Origin: Alisma plantago-aquatica
Lineage: Eukaryota > Streptophyta > Magnoliopsida > Alismatales > Alismataceae
Reading direction: 5' to 3'
NCBI GenBank assembly: GCA_963693085.1
Contig: OY856412.1
Location: forward strand, 965,368,281 to 965,432,280
DNA: 64,000 bases
Shown: positions 36,448-47,923 of the stretch, in pieces
Numbering within the stretch: the stretch's first letter is position 1
Layout of the letters: each line of letters opens with the position of its first letter
Position numbers and translations under genes: made by a program
The notes under the pieces: generated by a model
The model's input: only the letters and a program-made list of their open reading frames with translations
Database searches by the model: none
What the model was told of the DNA's origin: nothing

Positions 36448-37160
36448 TTGGAGTCTCTACAACTACCGATGAATTGCCTGAAGGAGGGTGATATTGTAGG
36501 GGAAGTAATCTTTGAGAGGGACAACATATGTGTGCTAAAGGACGACCTCCATGAAATTTTTGAAAATAAGAGGGTACCTTTCAGTGAGCACTATTTCCAC
36601 GTACCAATCACTGATGGGGGACAACATGACACATGTACACATGGCGTACTTCTTCTTGTTGACGACATTATAAAAGACAAGAAGTGAGGTGAAAAAGAGC
36701 ATTTGTAGATGCATCTGACGAACTCTCTTCAGACTATGTAATCTTGTATGTTCTATATGATAACCATTGGACCATTCTAGTAGTCAATGTCATAGCAAAG
36801 ATTGTGATTCTATACAACAACTCAGATTCATCCTTCGCACCAAACAAACTCACAAATAACTATTGTGAAGACACCTACAGAAGAAAAATAGTTGCATGCG
36901 CTGAAGCAATCATAGAGATGATCCGTAATTAAGGAAAGGGATACACGCATGCAAAGGGGAAAGATTTGAAGAAAAAAAAACAATTCTGCCACATAATTTC
37001 CCAGTAGATGCACTTGTCCAATGACTGTGGATTCTACTGCCTAGCTTGGATGACGACTTGCAGAATACAAAATTTGAAAGCATGCAGCATGAACACTATC
37101 ACGTGCTCTGAGGAGTATATGCCAACATGTTGTTGCAATCAAAATGGGACATCTTCGAAC
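36448..37160 (+). pseudogene. Second Ulp1/C48-peptidase-like domain, broken
   Basis: Segment 36448-36687 contains EHYFHVPITD and a charged lead-in. Segment 36744-36932 gives YDNHWTILVVN (His at 36765-36767) followed by VILYNNSD, supplying the position of the catalytic Asp. Segment 37008 onward gives SNDCGFYCLAWM (Cys at 37026-37028), the classic nucleophile block. All triad positions are present, but stops and shifts lie between segments (36685, 36930, about 37005). This looks like a second copy of the domain at 35285-36225 rather than its continuation, because both have their own HW and DC blocks. Confidence 0.62.
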
Positions 37161-38440
37161 GCCAACAATAATAAATCCAGCTCATTTATATCTAAACATC
37201 CATCTTTGAAACTCCGAGATAGAGTGAATGATAAGTTTGGGGGAGAAGTTATAAACATGCATGAGAGGTATAATTTTGGCATTGCATTCTAAATTTAAAA
37301 TTTTAAAATTCTAATTTTGAAAAATATTTTACATACTCTTACCTTACTCACTCTTACTTTTTAGGAAATTTTTTGAAAATTTTGAAGAAAAAAATCCTAA
37401 ACTAAAGTTCACAGTTTTGGTATCTTCAGGGTTATTCAATAACTTCATTCTTAGACTTAATTGTCCTCCTACTATATTTTAGTGTAATCATCTCTAGAGT
37501 GATGCAAATGAGCTACCGATCTCAATAAAAGAAAAAGACACAACACTACGATTGTATTTTGTTCTTACAAAAAAATGTTGTGTAAAGGCGGAAGGACACC
37601 CCTGAATATGTGGAACCCCTGGAAATAAGGAGGACTTTACTAGCCACACTCCTAAACAATCTTCCTAGCTTGAAAGTACTAGCTAAAAAGTCTACTTATA
37701 CTACAAGAAGGAAACAACTACCCCTTCTAGTTTTAATTATCCCCATTCTAGGATTAAAAGAGGCTTGGCCACCCAGAAATCCTACCAACCCCTTTCCCAA
37801 GCCTGAGAGCAGAATGAAAAGCCAAAAAGAAAAAAAAATCATGAGAGTTGTGCCTAAAAATATTTCGAAGGATTCCCCACATTCGGTGTATTGCTGCACT
37901 CATGAATGCAGATATGTTGTGCCAAGAAGTGGAATCTTGAACCCAAATCATACCTACCTACAATCCAAAGCAAGCCTCATACAACCACCTGACACTACAT
38001 TAGGGCCCACTTGGGCAACATTGTCTTTACGAAAATCCATGGTTTTAGGAGACTGAGGAGTGTAGGAAAACATTGAAAGCATGACCTACCCAAGAATGAT
38101 AGATTAGGCACAATTAAAATAAAGGTAGGGTGTGAAAGCTACCCTTGATGGAACCGTTTACAAGTATAGCCAGAAACCAAGGACAGGAAAGTCATTGTGA
38201 AGGAGAATCTTGTACTACAAAAGGCAGTGTCTAGGGTACAAAGTCACACAACTATGGAAATAAAGGGAGGAGATAGAAGTTCATGAAGTGAACCAAGCAT
38301 GTGACAAAGGTTTTGTTGTAAGGATGGAATAACTGGTAATGGTGTGTTCATGAAAAGAGAAAACATCTATAGCTCATCACTCTATGGTTTGATTCTATCT
38401 ATTAGCCTGAGGACAGACTGAGTTTTAAGTTTGGTGGAGT
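37161..38440 (+). other. Athila 3' non-coding region with polypurine tract
   Basis: No recognised gene; an open stretch at 37610-38056 has no domain or convincing codon pattern. The end reads CCTGAGGACAGACTGAG then TTTTAAGTTTGGTGGAGT (38423-38440) directly before the LTR, as in Athila elements, where a purine-rich AAGTTTGG..G tract primes plus-strand synthesis. Confidence 0.65.
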
Positions 38441-38569
38441 TGATAACATCTTATTTTGAGAACTTTTAGCACCTATTTTATGCCCATACGGACATCCTTT
38501 TATGAACATTTTTTGAATATTTTAGATGTCCTTAGGCATAATTTGGACATGACTTAATGCCTTTATTTT

Positions 38570-38975
38570 ATCCACACAGACCGCTACCAATACATCTCCA
38601 TCGTGGACGCAACAACTACATGCAGACAACTGTCACGGTCATGATAGGATCATGGGTGTATCGTCTAGGATACATATGCACTCATTGTCGTGACTCGACA
38701 CAACTATGTAGGATGGTCTTGTCCCCTATTAAGGTCTCAGCTGCAACAATGCTGCCAGGTTACAACCGTCGTCGTGAATACAACAACAGTCACGACCGTG
38801 ACAAATATGAAGGTTGAAGAAGTTGTTGTGACTAGAGCAGTGTCACGACCGACACTAAGTGGAGACCGCAACTCCAATTTTGACCAAGGTGTGGATGCAA
38901 CTGAAACACTTCTCACGACCGCATATCATGACCGCAACACTGGTAGCTGTCAGGACGTGTGTAGCGACTGCTAGA
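38570..38975. repeat. CACGACCG dyad array in Athila U3
   Basis: GTCACGGTCATGA, GTCGTGACTCGAC, CAACCGTCGTCGTGA, GTCACGACCGTGAC, GTGTCACGACCGACAC and CTCACGACCGCA recur in both orientations over about 400 bp. They end about 30 bp before the TATA box. Confidence 0.75.
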
Positions 38976-39002
38976 CTTGGACTTAAGTTAGTGGGTGGAG
39001 CC

Positions 39003-39010
39003 TATAAATA
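39003..39010 (+). promoter_or_regulatory. TATA box of the Athila 3' LTR
   Basis: GGAGCC-TATAAATA-GGCCCCC lies immediately downstream of the GACCG array; a good plant core promoter match. Confidence 0.75.
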
Positions 39011-40124
39011 GGCCCCCGACTCCACATACTAGGGCCAGTTAAATCATTAAGAGCAGTGAAGTGCTTCCCATCTCCAGACCCATCCTCATTCATCTCCATT
39101 GGTCTTGGATCTCCAAAGATGAAAGTTAGAGGAGAGAAAATATTTGCAATCCTCTTCTTCGAGAGTTGGAGTTTCCATCTTCCACTCTGGTACTAGATTT
39201 AGATATGAAGAAGTCCAGTTGGTGTATCTCCTTCTCCCTTCTCTAGATCTATTATCTCCCTCACGATGTACCTCCCCCCTCTTTGTTTATCTTGGTGTAT
39301 CTACACTTTTGTAATATTGTTATGTTGCCCGTTAACATGTGTGGCTAAACACCTTACTTGGGTTGGGAGTAGCCACTAAGGATATCCCAACATGTATATA
39401 CTTACATCTCTTTGAATACATATATATGCTCCTAGCAAAGACTATCTCCATACTCTTGCTCTTAAATGCTTCATTTGCATGACTAGATACCATCTTGTGA
39501 TGTATGATTGTTAATGCCTCTAAAGATTAGTATTAATGTTATCTAAGTGTTATGGAGTTGCATAAATGCATGAAAATGGTGGAATAGTAAAGCTAATGAT
39601 CATATGGTCTGCTTTGTAACTGTTTGTTTGCCATCCTGAGAGAGAGACAACCTTATAGTCTAGATCTATCCTAAGCTCGAGATAGGAGGGAATAGACATA
39701 TATGATGATTTCTTGTAATATTGTTAAGATATACAAAGGGGTGTGAGTATTGAATGTTGGTGAGAGAGCTTAGAAGGTGAAACCTGATCCAAGTTCCCTT
39801 CCATATTTTGGTTACATATTTCTTGTTTGATTTTATTCTCTTGTTTTGTTTCTTTTCCTTATTTTTATTATTTGGTTTGGAGTGACATCGTTCCATAGGG
39901 AATACCATCTTAATCTACATCTTTGTTTGGTTTGTTTGAGTCCAAGGCTCTACGTTCTTAGCACTTACCAACCTTGTCCCTGTGGTTCGACCCCGATCTA
40001 CTACATCGGACCCCGTATAATAGTTGTGGGGGCCTAAGTGTCATGTTATAAATATAAGAGTTTGACTACTCTAGATCCGCTCCATTTTGGACCTGTGATA
40101 TATGTCGATCAACTTATAAGTCTC

Positions 40125-41930
40125 TTGAAAAATTATGCAAATGGTTGGTCATGCCCTTCAGTCCATCCAACACACTTAATTCTTTCATGAGGGTGATGAA
40201 CCGTTACCTGCAACCAATCATTTGTAATTTTTTGGTGGTTTACTTTGATGAAATCTTGCATTTTAGCAAGAGCAATGAAGATCGTCACACATAACTTTAC
40301 CTTGTATTTGACACACTTCATTTTAAGAAATTGTACATCAACTTAAACAAGTGTTCCTTCCTTAAAAAGAAGTTTGCCTTCCTTGGATTCGTTATATCCA
40401 TTAATGGCATTATTTCTAATCTGGAGAAACTTAGAGCCATCATATAGTGCCTCGATCCCTAAATAGTCTTTGTACTTTGTAGTTTTATGGGTTCACCACC
40501 TTCAATATTTGCTTCATTTGAGGTTTCAACACAATAATGACTCCACTCACCGAGCTTTTCAAACATGAGAAATTCATGTGGTAAATATTTGTTACACATG
40601 ACTTTGTAGAAATCAAACACAAAATGACTGAATCCCCAGTTCATTGTCTTTCATACTTCTTTACCCCTTTTGAGGTTTCCTATGATGCTTTGTGCCGCGA
40701 TAAGTGGTGAGTTGAGTTAGGAAGACTACCTGATTGTCTTCTTTCATGAGGAAGTCAATGACACTAAACACAAGGATCCAACATATGATGAGAAATTTTA
40801 TGAGGTCATACAATCTTTGTGTCGTTAGTGACATTATTTTTTCCACTAGAAATTCATTTAGTGATCGGATAATCTAGCTCTATGCTTCTTAAACTCCCAA
40901 AAGAGCTTGAATATCCATCACACCTAGTGATGTAAGTTTCTCCAAGGACACACATTTGTCTTAAAACATTATTTTGGTGTTGAGAGCAAAGTGGCCTATG
41001 TTTTGAGTCATTGTATGAGCATGCTCTAGTTTGATAGTGAGGTAGTTATCAAATTTGACGTCTAAAGGAACAATATTCACCGTGTTTTGAATTTGGCATA
41101 ATGTACTCAAAATTCCCTGAGAACATATTCTACATGTCTTATGATTTTGTACTCTGAATGTGTTTATTTTTTGTGTTAGCCAGATTTTTATTCCTAACAC
41201 CTCTCTTCATGACCTCCTTGGGTGAGAAATTACATGCTAAAGGTCTCGCATGTCATTTTTTAGGGATAATACTATTACTCTAGTCTTAGATAGATTTCAT
41301 TGGGCTTCTGTATGTGGAGACGTAACATGCATTGTATCTGGGTATCATACTTGTCAATGAAAAAAATATAAGAAAAAAAATATAGGTTTATGACTCCTAT
41401 CCCAATAAACCTAATATCTAAATAAGGATTTCATTCTTGGCCTCCTATGCACATTCGTGGCCATGATTTAGTGTTCATCATTATCGATTTAGAAAAATGA
41501 CCCATTTTGATCCTCTATATTAAGGTGACATATGCCTCTTCACCTCAATCTTATACCCATGGACTCTCGACCTTTCCATTATGTGAAAACCTTTGCTCAA
41601 CATGTTTTCGATTTGCCACTAAAATTCACCAAAAAAATAATATTGTCATATGAAAACCATAAATTGTGCGTAGATACTCAACATAGATTCCTGAAATCTC
41701 AAGAAGGAGATTACATGCTTTTGCATATACATCTTGAACACTAACCCAAATATTCTTTCAAGAAGATTCATGTTAGAGCATTAGGACCATTCCATATACT
41801 TTATAGATAGGACATAATGCTTATATATTAAATCTACCAACATATTGGAGTACTAGTGTTGCATTCAGCGTGGAAGATCTTTACCCAACCGTGCTACATT
41901 CTATCCCCCATCTTTGCCACATGCATATTG
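40125..41930 (+). pseudogene. Decayed chromovirus reverse transcriptase to integrase
   Basis: RT begins with WLVMPFSPSNTLNSFMRVMNRYL. The catalytic box reads YFDE (40241-40252) instead of YFDD, followed by KCSFLKKKFAFLGFVISINGI. Weak RNase H and connection remnants follow. Integrase C-terminal remnants are seen at 41470-41890 (GDYMLLHIH, GPFHILYR, HIGVLVLHSAWKIF), resembling the GPF.IL / FNV.DL blocks of chromoviruses. No LTRs are attached. Many stops and frameshifts; an old fragment. Confidence 0.78.
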
Positions 41931-42212
41931 TAAGACCCCTGGCCAAGTTTAATGGGTAAACATACTTTCTTGATTTAATTGGGTTCGCAGTTCCTTATTA
42001 AACATTAATTTATGTTTTGATATCAGATGTCAAATCTATGTTTCAATATTTGTCCAGTTTGGATTTTGTTTGCTTAAGTTTTGCCAATTTATGTGCTTCA
42101 TGGACCTTTATGCAATTTTTGTTTTGTAGGGATCTATCTATAATTTTAACAGGTGCATGTTGTGCTTCATAAGTATTCATAATGTGTTTGATATGGTTGT
42201 ACCTTTGGATGA

Positions 42213-42937
42213 TTGGATGCACCATTGGGTTTTTGCTTCTTGTATGCATCTAAAATTGGATCTATCATGTATGTAATGTTGTGTACACATCTGGATGTCT
42301 CCTATACTTTGAGTGTGACGATTAGGTACCGTTCAAGTCTCAATGAAGGTCAATATCATATTATGAAGAATATCCTTAAGTATTTGAGGAGAACTAAGGA
42401 TCAATTCCTTGCTTATGGTGGTGAGTAAGAGCTGGCTGTAAGAGGTTACACCATACAAGGTTCTAAATTGACAAGGATGACCATAGATCTCAATCAAGAT
42501 TTCTATTACGTTTTAATGGTTGAGCTATGAGGTGTAAAAGTCCCATGCAAGAGACAATACTTGATTTTATGATAGAGATAGAGTACATTGTTGCCTTCAG
42601 TGCAATAAAGCGTGTTGTATGGATCAAGAAGTTCATTAGTGAATTACGAGTGGTTCCATCTATTAAAGGTGTGATAGAGCTCTACTACAACAACAATGGA
42701 GCCATTACACAAGCTAAGGAATCCAGATCACATCAACATTCTAAGCATATACTATGGTGCTATCATATCATATGAGAGCTCAAACAATGAGGAGATTGTG
42801 AGGATTTGTGGAGTACCAATTGAAAGCAATGTTGTTGATCCCTTGACTAAAGCACTTTCACAATAAAAACATGTTAGTCATGTTAGATCGATTGGACTAA
42901 GGTTCATGAGTGACTGGCTCTAGTGCAAGTGGGACAG
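42213..42937 (+). pseudogene. Ty1/copia RNase H, 3' end of pol, fragment
   Basis: The frame reads SKIGSIMYVMLCTHLDVSYTLSV and MKNILKYLRRTKDQFLAYGGE, then EYIVAFSAIKRVVWIKKFISEL and YYNNNGAITQAKESRSHQHSKHI. These are standard blocks of the RT-RNase H connection and RNase H of plant copia elements. It runs to CTAGTGCAAGTGGGACAG, which resembles the purine tract just before a copia 3' LTR, and is then replaced by the LTR at 42938. Stops at about 42426 and 42773 and loss of everything upstream make it non-functional. Confidence 0.85.
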
Positions 42938-45154
42938 TGATTCAGCCCTATTTTAGGGCTTTATCTTGTGTCATTTTGCATTTCATCCACATCTATACTT
43001 ATTAGATTACATGTTATTTCCCCCAATATGCTTATTTCTATCAAATGCAATTATGGAGGCTTTTGCATGTTTTATAGGTACTTTTTCCACTACTTGATGG
43101 CATGGAAAGAGGATGGTCCAATCTAGGGTTTCCTCGGGCTTGGAGGAGCCCAAAATGAGGCCAAAACCACTTCCAACCTACCCCAAGTGGTCAAAGAATG
43201 TTTTGAAGCAATACCCTATATGGATGATCAATTTCAAAGCTCAAATGCATGGGAGAGACACCACCACTACCATGGTAACCCACCACGGTCGTGGTGGACA
43301 TCAGAAATTGATGAAAATGGCCAAAATGAATGTGGTGATCAACATGGCCGTGGCCATAGGTCCCCACCACGACCGTGGTGAGACCCCACGTCTGTGGCCA
43401 TCCATGTACATATCCATGTGATCTCCACATTTTAATTCCCACGACTGTGCCCATCCACCATGTCCGTGGTCTACCCTACCCACCATGACCGTGGTAACCC
43501 ACCACGGTCGTGCTACTCACAAAATCCACCCATTTCTCCACTACTTTCCCCCATTTTACCCCTAACTTAACCCTAGACCACCTAGATCCCTATATACGCC
43601 CTAGTGGTGGCTGGGGGTCGGGGTTGTCTACTTAGAATCCCATTTTCACTCCCTTGTCACCTCCACTCCATTCCACTTCACCTCCACCTCAAATCCACTC
43701 CATTTCACCATTTCCACCACATAACCCCCCATATCTAAGCCTTCCATCCACTTCCCACCATCATCCCACTCCATTCCATCCAAGGAGAAGAAGGAGGACG
43801 TCCTTGCAGTAGCTGGAGGGAGGAGATTCCTCATCTACACCGAGCTCTATGGCTACTTCTTCCTCTATCTCCTTTCTTTTTGTATTTTTCTTTGTTATGA
43901 GTAGCTAGGCCCCTTGGGTGGGCTGTTTGGGGGAAATTATGTTACTTTGATACCATGTTGCGGGAAAATGACATGTAAACGTTATAATTTCATTTGTTAA
44001 TGATTATATGCTATTTGCATCTCACTTTCCATGGATTTCTTGTTGGTTTGTGTTTGAAATCACCTGGGAATTTAGGCAAATTGCTTATATGTGTGAATTT
44101 TTGGGATTTGCCCCTAGGTCCAATTCTTGGATCCCTAGGTTTCCTCCCATCTTCCTACATCCTAAGCAATCTCCCTAAACCTAAGTGAGAGATCTAAGTA
44201 GCTAGATTAGGTAATTCTAGTGCAATTAGCATGGAGCCTTCTCAAGGCTAGAATGTGGGGGAATTGGGGTCCAAAACCCTAATCTCACCTCCCCATTACT
44301 ACCCTCGGCCCCTAATTTCCCTAGGAATGCCTAATCTAGAAACCTAGACTTGATTAGACTCTAATTGAATTGTATCTAATCCCTAACCCAATTGAGCCTC
44401 GTAAGGGTAGTAGGGGGTGTTAGGGACAAGTTCCCCTATGGACAACCTAGCATATCCATGGCCAGTTAGTAGCTTAGGTTAATTCATTAGACTCTAACTT
44501 GTTGTTTGGTTTAGATAATATAAATGGAATCATAATGTTCATATGTCACCCCCCAACTTAAGTGATAAGTTCATACCCGTAAACAACCCACACATCTCTT
44601 TACTGCTTGAAACCTTAGTTTTGTGCTTGCTTAGCTTAATTAGTTCTTTACTTGATTAGTTAGCTTCTTGCTTTGCTCTTGTCTTGTGCATGTTGGTGTA
44701 GCTCTTTAATTGCTCTTTTACTTTTCTCTTGCTTTCTTTAGTGTAATTTTCCTTTACATACCTAGCTTAATCCTTTCTTTCTTGTTTAGCCTTAATCTAG
44801 TCTAGGGTTAACATAGATTTCATTCTTGCCTTTAATTCCTCACTTGTTCATAGTAGTTTAACGATCAAATCACCTTTAAACCCTTAACCCTAGTCTCTGC
44901 AGTAGAAACCTAGCCAAACTAACCTAGCTCTAGTGCCCCCTCTTTTCCCTATGGATCGACCCTGTACTTGCCACCTTCCTATACTATGACATGACCTAGT
45001 GTGCTTGCGGGTGTAGTGTTTTAGTGTGAGTAGGTGTTAAGTTAGGTTAATAATTTTCGAAAGCAAATTCTCATCTTGTTTGCTCCGACCTTGTGGGGCG
45101 CATCTAGTCAGGTCAAATCGGCTAGTGTGTTGCACCTCTAGCGGAATCGCACCA
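42938..45154 (+). repeat. First LTR of the non-autonomous Athila-like element
   Basis: Starts TGATTCAGCCC, ends near ...CACCA, 2217 bp. It contains a CCACGACCGTGG array (43258-43515) and a TATA box in CCCTATATACGCCC (about 43592). In the first 200 bp it differs from the second LTR at about ten positions. Confidence 0.85.
43258..43515. repeat. CCACGACCGTGG dyad array, first LTR
   Basis: Copies of CCACGGTCGTGGTGG, CCACCACGACCGTGG, ATGACCGTGGT and degraded forms (for example GGCCGTGGCC) occur about every 20-30 bp in both orientations, upstream of the TATA box. Confidence 0.8.
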
Positions 45155-45161
45155 AGCTTTC

Positions 45162-45179
45162 TAGCGCCGTTGTCGGGGA
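45162..45179 (+). other. Primer-binding site (tRNA-Asp type), first copy
   Basis: TAGCGCCGTTGTCGGGGA differs by two bases from the TGGCGCCGTTGCCGGGGA site used by Athila-lineage elements, and lies 7 bp after the LTR. Confidence 0.85.
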
Positions 45180-45352
45180 TTAGAGGTGCTCGGCCTAGCT
45201 AGTTAGTTTTGCTTTGACTTTTCCTACTGCCCTCATCATTTCTATTCTTTATTCATTACTCTTTGTATTCTTTGTGTATATTGGTTTGCTAACTTGCTCT
45301 CTTTTGTTTGGTTGTGCCTTGTACATGTGACAAGCCACTCGGAGAAGACAAG

Positions 45353-45925
45353 ATGGAAGGCTAAAATGCACAAACCCATACATTTTCTCCACCACCCTAC
45401 CTCCAAGGCTATCCTAAGCCTTACACACCTCCACCACCTCCATTGTCGCAACCTTCCCACCACTTCACTTTCCAACCTCAATTCCCTTCTCCACTACCCT
45501 ACCTCCAAGGCTATCCTAAGCCTTACACACTACCACCACCTCTATTGCCACAACCCTCCTACCTGTTCACCTTCCAACCTCAATGCCCTCCTCCACCTAA
45601 AGTCCAAGGGCCATCAACATTGATACCACCACCACAACTATCACACGCTCCCCCTACTTCCCATGAGCAAATGGATATGATTGAGACCCCTCTCTTTGGT
45701 GCCTATGAAGACCCATTCCTTAAGAGAGAGAAAATCTATGGCATGAGATTTCTGAGGGTCTTAAGGCTGATTAAGATCTATGATGATGATCCCCAAGGAG
45801 AGAGAATTGCTGAAAAAGACTTACGAAGCTCGCATGACCCTTGGGAGGAAGATCAATCAAGAAAAGCATTTGAGAGGATTTCTTATGATGGGGGTGAAAA
45901 CATTTTGTTTTTGGAGCATGGTTGA
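45353..45925 (+). pseudogene. Proline-rich Gag-like ORF, first copy (early stop)
   Basis: About 190 codons from the ATG at 45353, with a TAA at codon 4 (45362-45364); the second copy of the ORF has CAA there. The N-terminal half is two direct repeats of a 34-residue proline-rich unit (102 bp; start points 45385 and 45487) containing YLQGYPKPYT, LPQPS and FTFQPQ. The C-terminal half is charged (MDMIETPLFGAYEDPFLKR). The stop at 45925 is followed about 60 bp later by GGGAGGCAACCCACC, the block that ends pol in Athila elements. I do not recognise a specific domain; a Gag-like structural role is inferred from its place after the PBS. Confidence 0.6.
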
Positions 45926-47923
45926 TGGTGAAAGAACAACAAGCCCAGTTGAAGGCATGAAACTTAGCACTTGTGGGAGGCAACCCACCTAGGTTTGGGA
46001 ATTTTTGACCCAACCTCACATTTTTGATATTTTTGCTTTATTTTACACAAACACACACACACTTGTACTTGATAGTTTTCTTTTGAGTTTTGATGATGAG
46101 GTAGGTGCTAGACAATATAGAGAGAGGGTATAGAAGTAGGTCATGGTCTTTAAATCAAATATGTGGACGAATAATAAATAAAAGTGAAATTCAAGTTCTT
46201 GAAGTGAGAAAACTGTAGGAGCACCCTCACCACGGCCGTGGAGTTCGACCACGATCATGGCACATGTGGCCAAGCACGTCTGTGGCACACAACCACGACC
46301 GTGGGAATTATTGCATCAATTTGGCCGAAGTTACAGTGTTTTTAGAAGATTGGCCACGGTCGTGGCCACCCGCCATGGCCGTGTTGAAGAGGAGTGGCCA
46401 CGACCGTGGTGATCGACCACGACCATGGCGAGGGTCGACCACCAGCCACAACAGGGTGACCTATATTCTGACGCTTCGCACAAGTCATGATCTTCACCCT
46501 ACTATCCCTAAGCTCTACTTTCATGCTGAGGACAACATGATTCAAAAGTTTGGGGTGGTAGGGAGGTATGCACCACATATCTCATTCTATCATTTTGATT
46601 ACCAGTCTGACATGATTTTTGTTTGCTTTTGATCTATCTATTGTGGGTTTTGTTTACTGCTTTGCATCATTGCATGCCATGTAGTTTACATTCCTGCCAT
46701 TTTTGCATAATTTTCAAAAAAAAAATTGCTCTTCTTGCCATGCATTGCATATCATGTAGATTTTTGGTAATTCTTGCATGTTATAGCTAGTATTTGCTTG
46801 TTTAATGCTTTAAGTTCAATAATATAGGTTTAGATGTGATTGGAGGCAACTTGGCACCATTTTGGCCAATTTTGTCCAAATTTTAGATTTCTTGTCTAAA
46901 AGTGTGTTTCAACCCAATCACTACTTTTTGGATTAAAAATGATGACCTTTGACAAATGCAAGTGACTTATCATTGTTTATTTCTAAGTGGTATCAATGTT
47001 TGACTTTTTACATGTGCATCACCTCTCTTATGGTTGTGATTGATTTGGCTGAATTGTGAAGTTGAGCAAGCTTTGAACGCTTAGTGTTTGTAGAATCACT
47101 TGATTGATATATCAATTTCATCTTGTTCATTCATGTGGTGTGATATCTAGGATGAAGTATTGGATTAATTTTCATGCATGATGTCTTATGTGGAGAATCA
47201 TACCTATGACCCCTCTTTGACCCGACTTTTCACTCACCATCTTCTTACCCCTCCGCCTCATGAAAGGATGCCAAAGTGCACATATCAGTCGTGGCCACCT
47301 CTAAAAGTTTGGGGTGGCCACATCTCCATCTCTGCATCACTCTATCCACCATATGCCCTATCTACACCAAGGGTAAGAAAAAAAAGAAAAAAGAAAAGCA
47401 AAAACAAAATAAAAGGATGCTCCTATTTAAGTGCATTCAAATAAAGAAAAGATGAGTGTGTAAAAACACTCCAAAAATCTTATTGCAACCCTTTCTTCCA
47501 CTTACATACCCATTGAGATAAGAAGCATCAAACTTATCTCATTTTTTCCTTTTCCGCAGCCACGTGGGTCATTTGGTGTGATTTGAAATATAAGATTGAA
47601 TGCATGAATGTGAAATAACACTCCTAGTCATTCTTGATTAACGCCACCATGAAACGGTTTACCCAGAAATTTATGGAATAAATATGGATAACTTGTGTAT
47701 TCTATGTGCTATATTTGAAGTTCATATGCTTTGTGCTCTTTTCATGATTGGTTTGTGAAAGTAGGAGAGGAGAGAGGTAAAATGCATGCACTTAGTCATC
47801 TTTGATCCCATTTAGTGATAATCATCTTTTACATTGCATTTGTCATGTATTGACTGTGAAAAGTTTGTAGAGAGATTGAGTTGGAGCATACTTGAGGACA
47901 AGTATGTTTCAAGTTTGGGGTGG
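45926..47923 (+). other. 3' internal region with second dyad array and polypurine tract
   Basis: No credible gene. It holds GGGAGGCAACCCACC (45975-45989), a CCACGACCGTGG array (46220-46450) and repeated AGTTTGGGGTGG phrases (46547 and the PPT at 47909-47922). The PPT directly precedes the second LTR, after TTGAGGACAAG, as in Athila elements. Confidence 0.7.
46220..46450. repeat. CCACGACCGTGG dyad array, internal
   Basis: The same motif as in the two LTRs (CACCACGGCCGTGG, ACCACGACCGTGGGA, GGCCACGGTCGTGGCCAC, GGCCACGACCGTGGTGATC), but located outside the LTRs, downstream of the proline-rich ORF. Confidence 0.82.

Larger units (their letters stand above)
10800..40084 (+). mobile_element. Large Athila-lineage Ty3/gypsy element, split by two later insertions
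   Basis: Parts on the plus strand in order: gag-pol 10800-15300, spacer 15301-16347 and 27819-28280, downstream ORF 28281-29636 and 33518 to about 37160, 3' non-coding with PPT to 38440, 3' LTR 38441 to about 40084. The Athila assignment rests on the protease/RT signatures (GRPFLATGRALIDV, GWRMCIDYHKIN, KDHFPLPFIDQ.LERLAG) and the GGCAGGCAACCCAA junction after pol. It also rests on the downstream ORF type and the TTTTAAGTTTGGTGGAGT tract before the LTR. The insertions at 16348-27818 and 29637-33517 are not part of it. The 5' LTR and gag N-terminus are missing, replaced by the degenerate LTR to the left. Confidence 0.72.
38441..40084 (+). repeat. 3' LTR of the Athila element (right end approximate)
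   Basis: Starts TGATAACATC right after the PPT. It contains a GACCG array (38570-38975), a TATA box (39003-39010) and the Athila-like U5 phrases TGTGTGGCTAAACACC and CCCTGTGGTTCGACCCCGATCTAC. No second LTR or PBS is available to fix the right end; 40084 is a guess at a terminal CA, and foreign chromovirus pol is recognisable from about 40125. Confidence 0.7.

Noticed and set aside
37610..38056. 148-codon plus-strand ORF between the C48-like domains and the Athila LTR
   Set aside because: No recognisable domain; low-information composition and a location in the element's 3' non-coding region. It could be a remnant of the long ORF, but I cannot support it.
40459..41200. Minus-strand ORFs opposite the decayed chromovirus pol
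   Set aside because: Shadows of the plus-strand RT/integrase remnants.
43113..43486. ORFs across the CCACGACCGTGG arrays on both strands
   Set aside because: The same frames appear at 48100-48444 only because the LTR is duplicated; they are histidine/tryptophan-rich translations of the dyad motif.
45242..45481. Minus-strand tryptophan-rich ORF (also at 50230-50469)
   Set aside because: Antisense of the leader and proline-rich ORF; its duplication only reflects the duplicated internal region.
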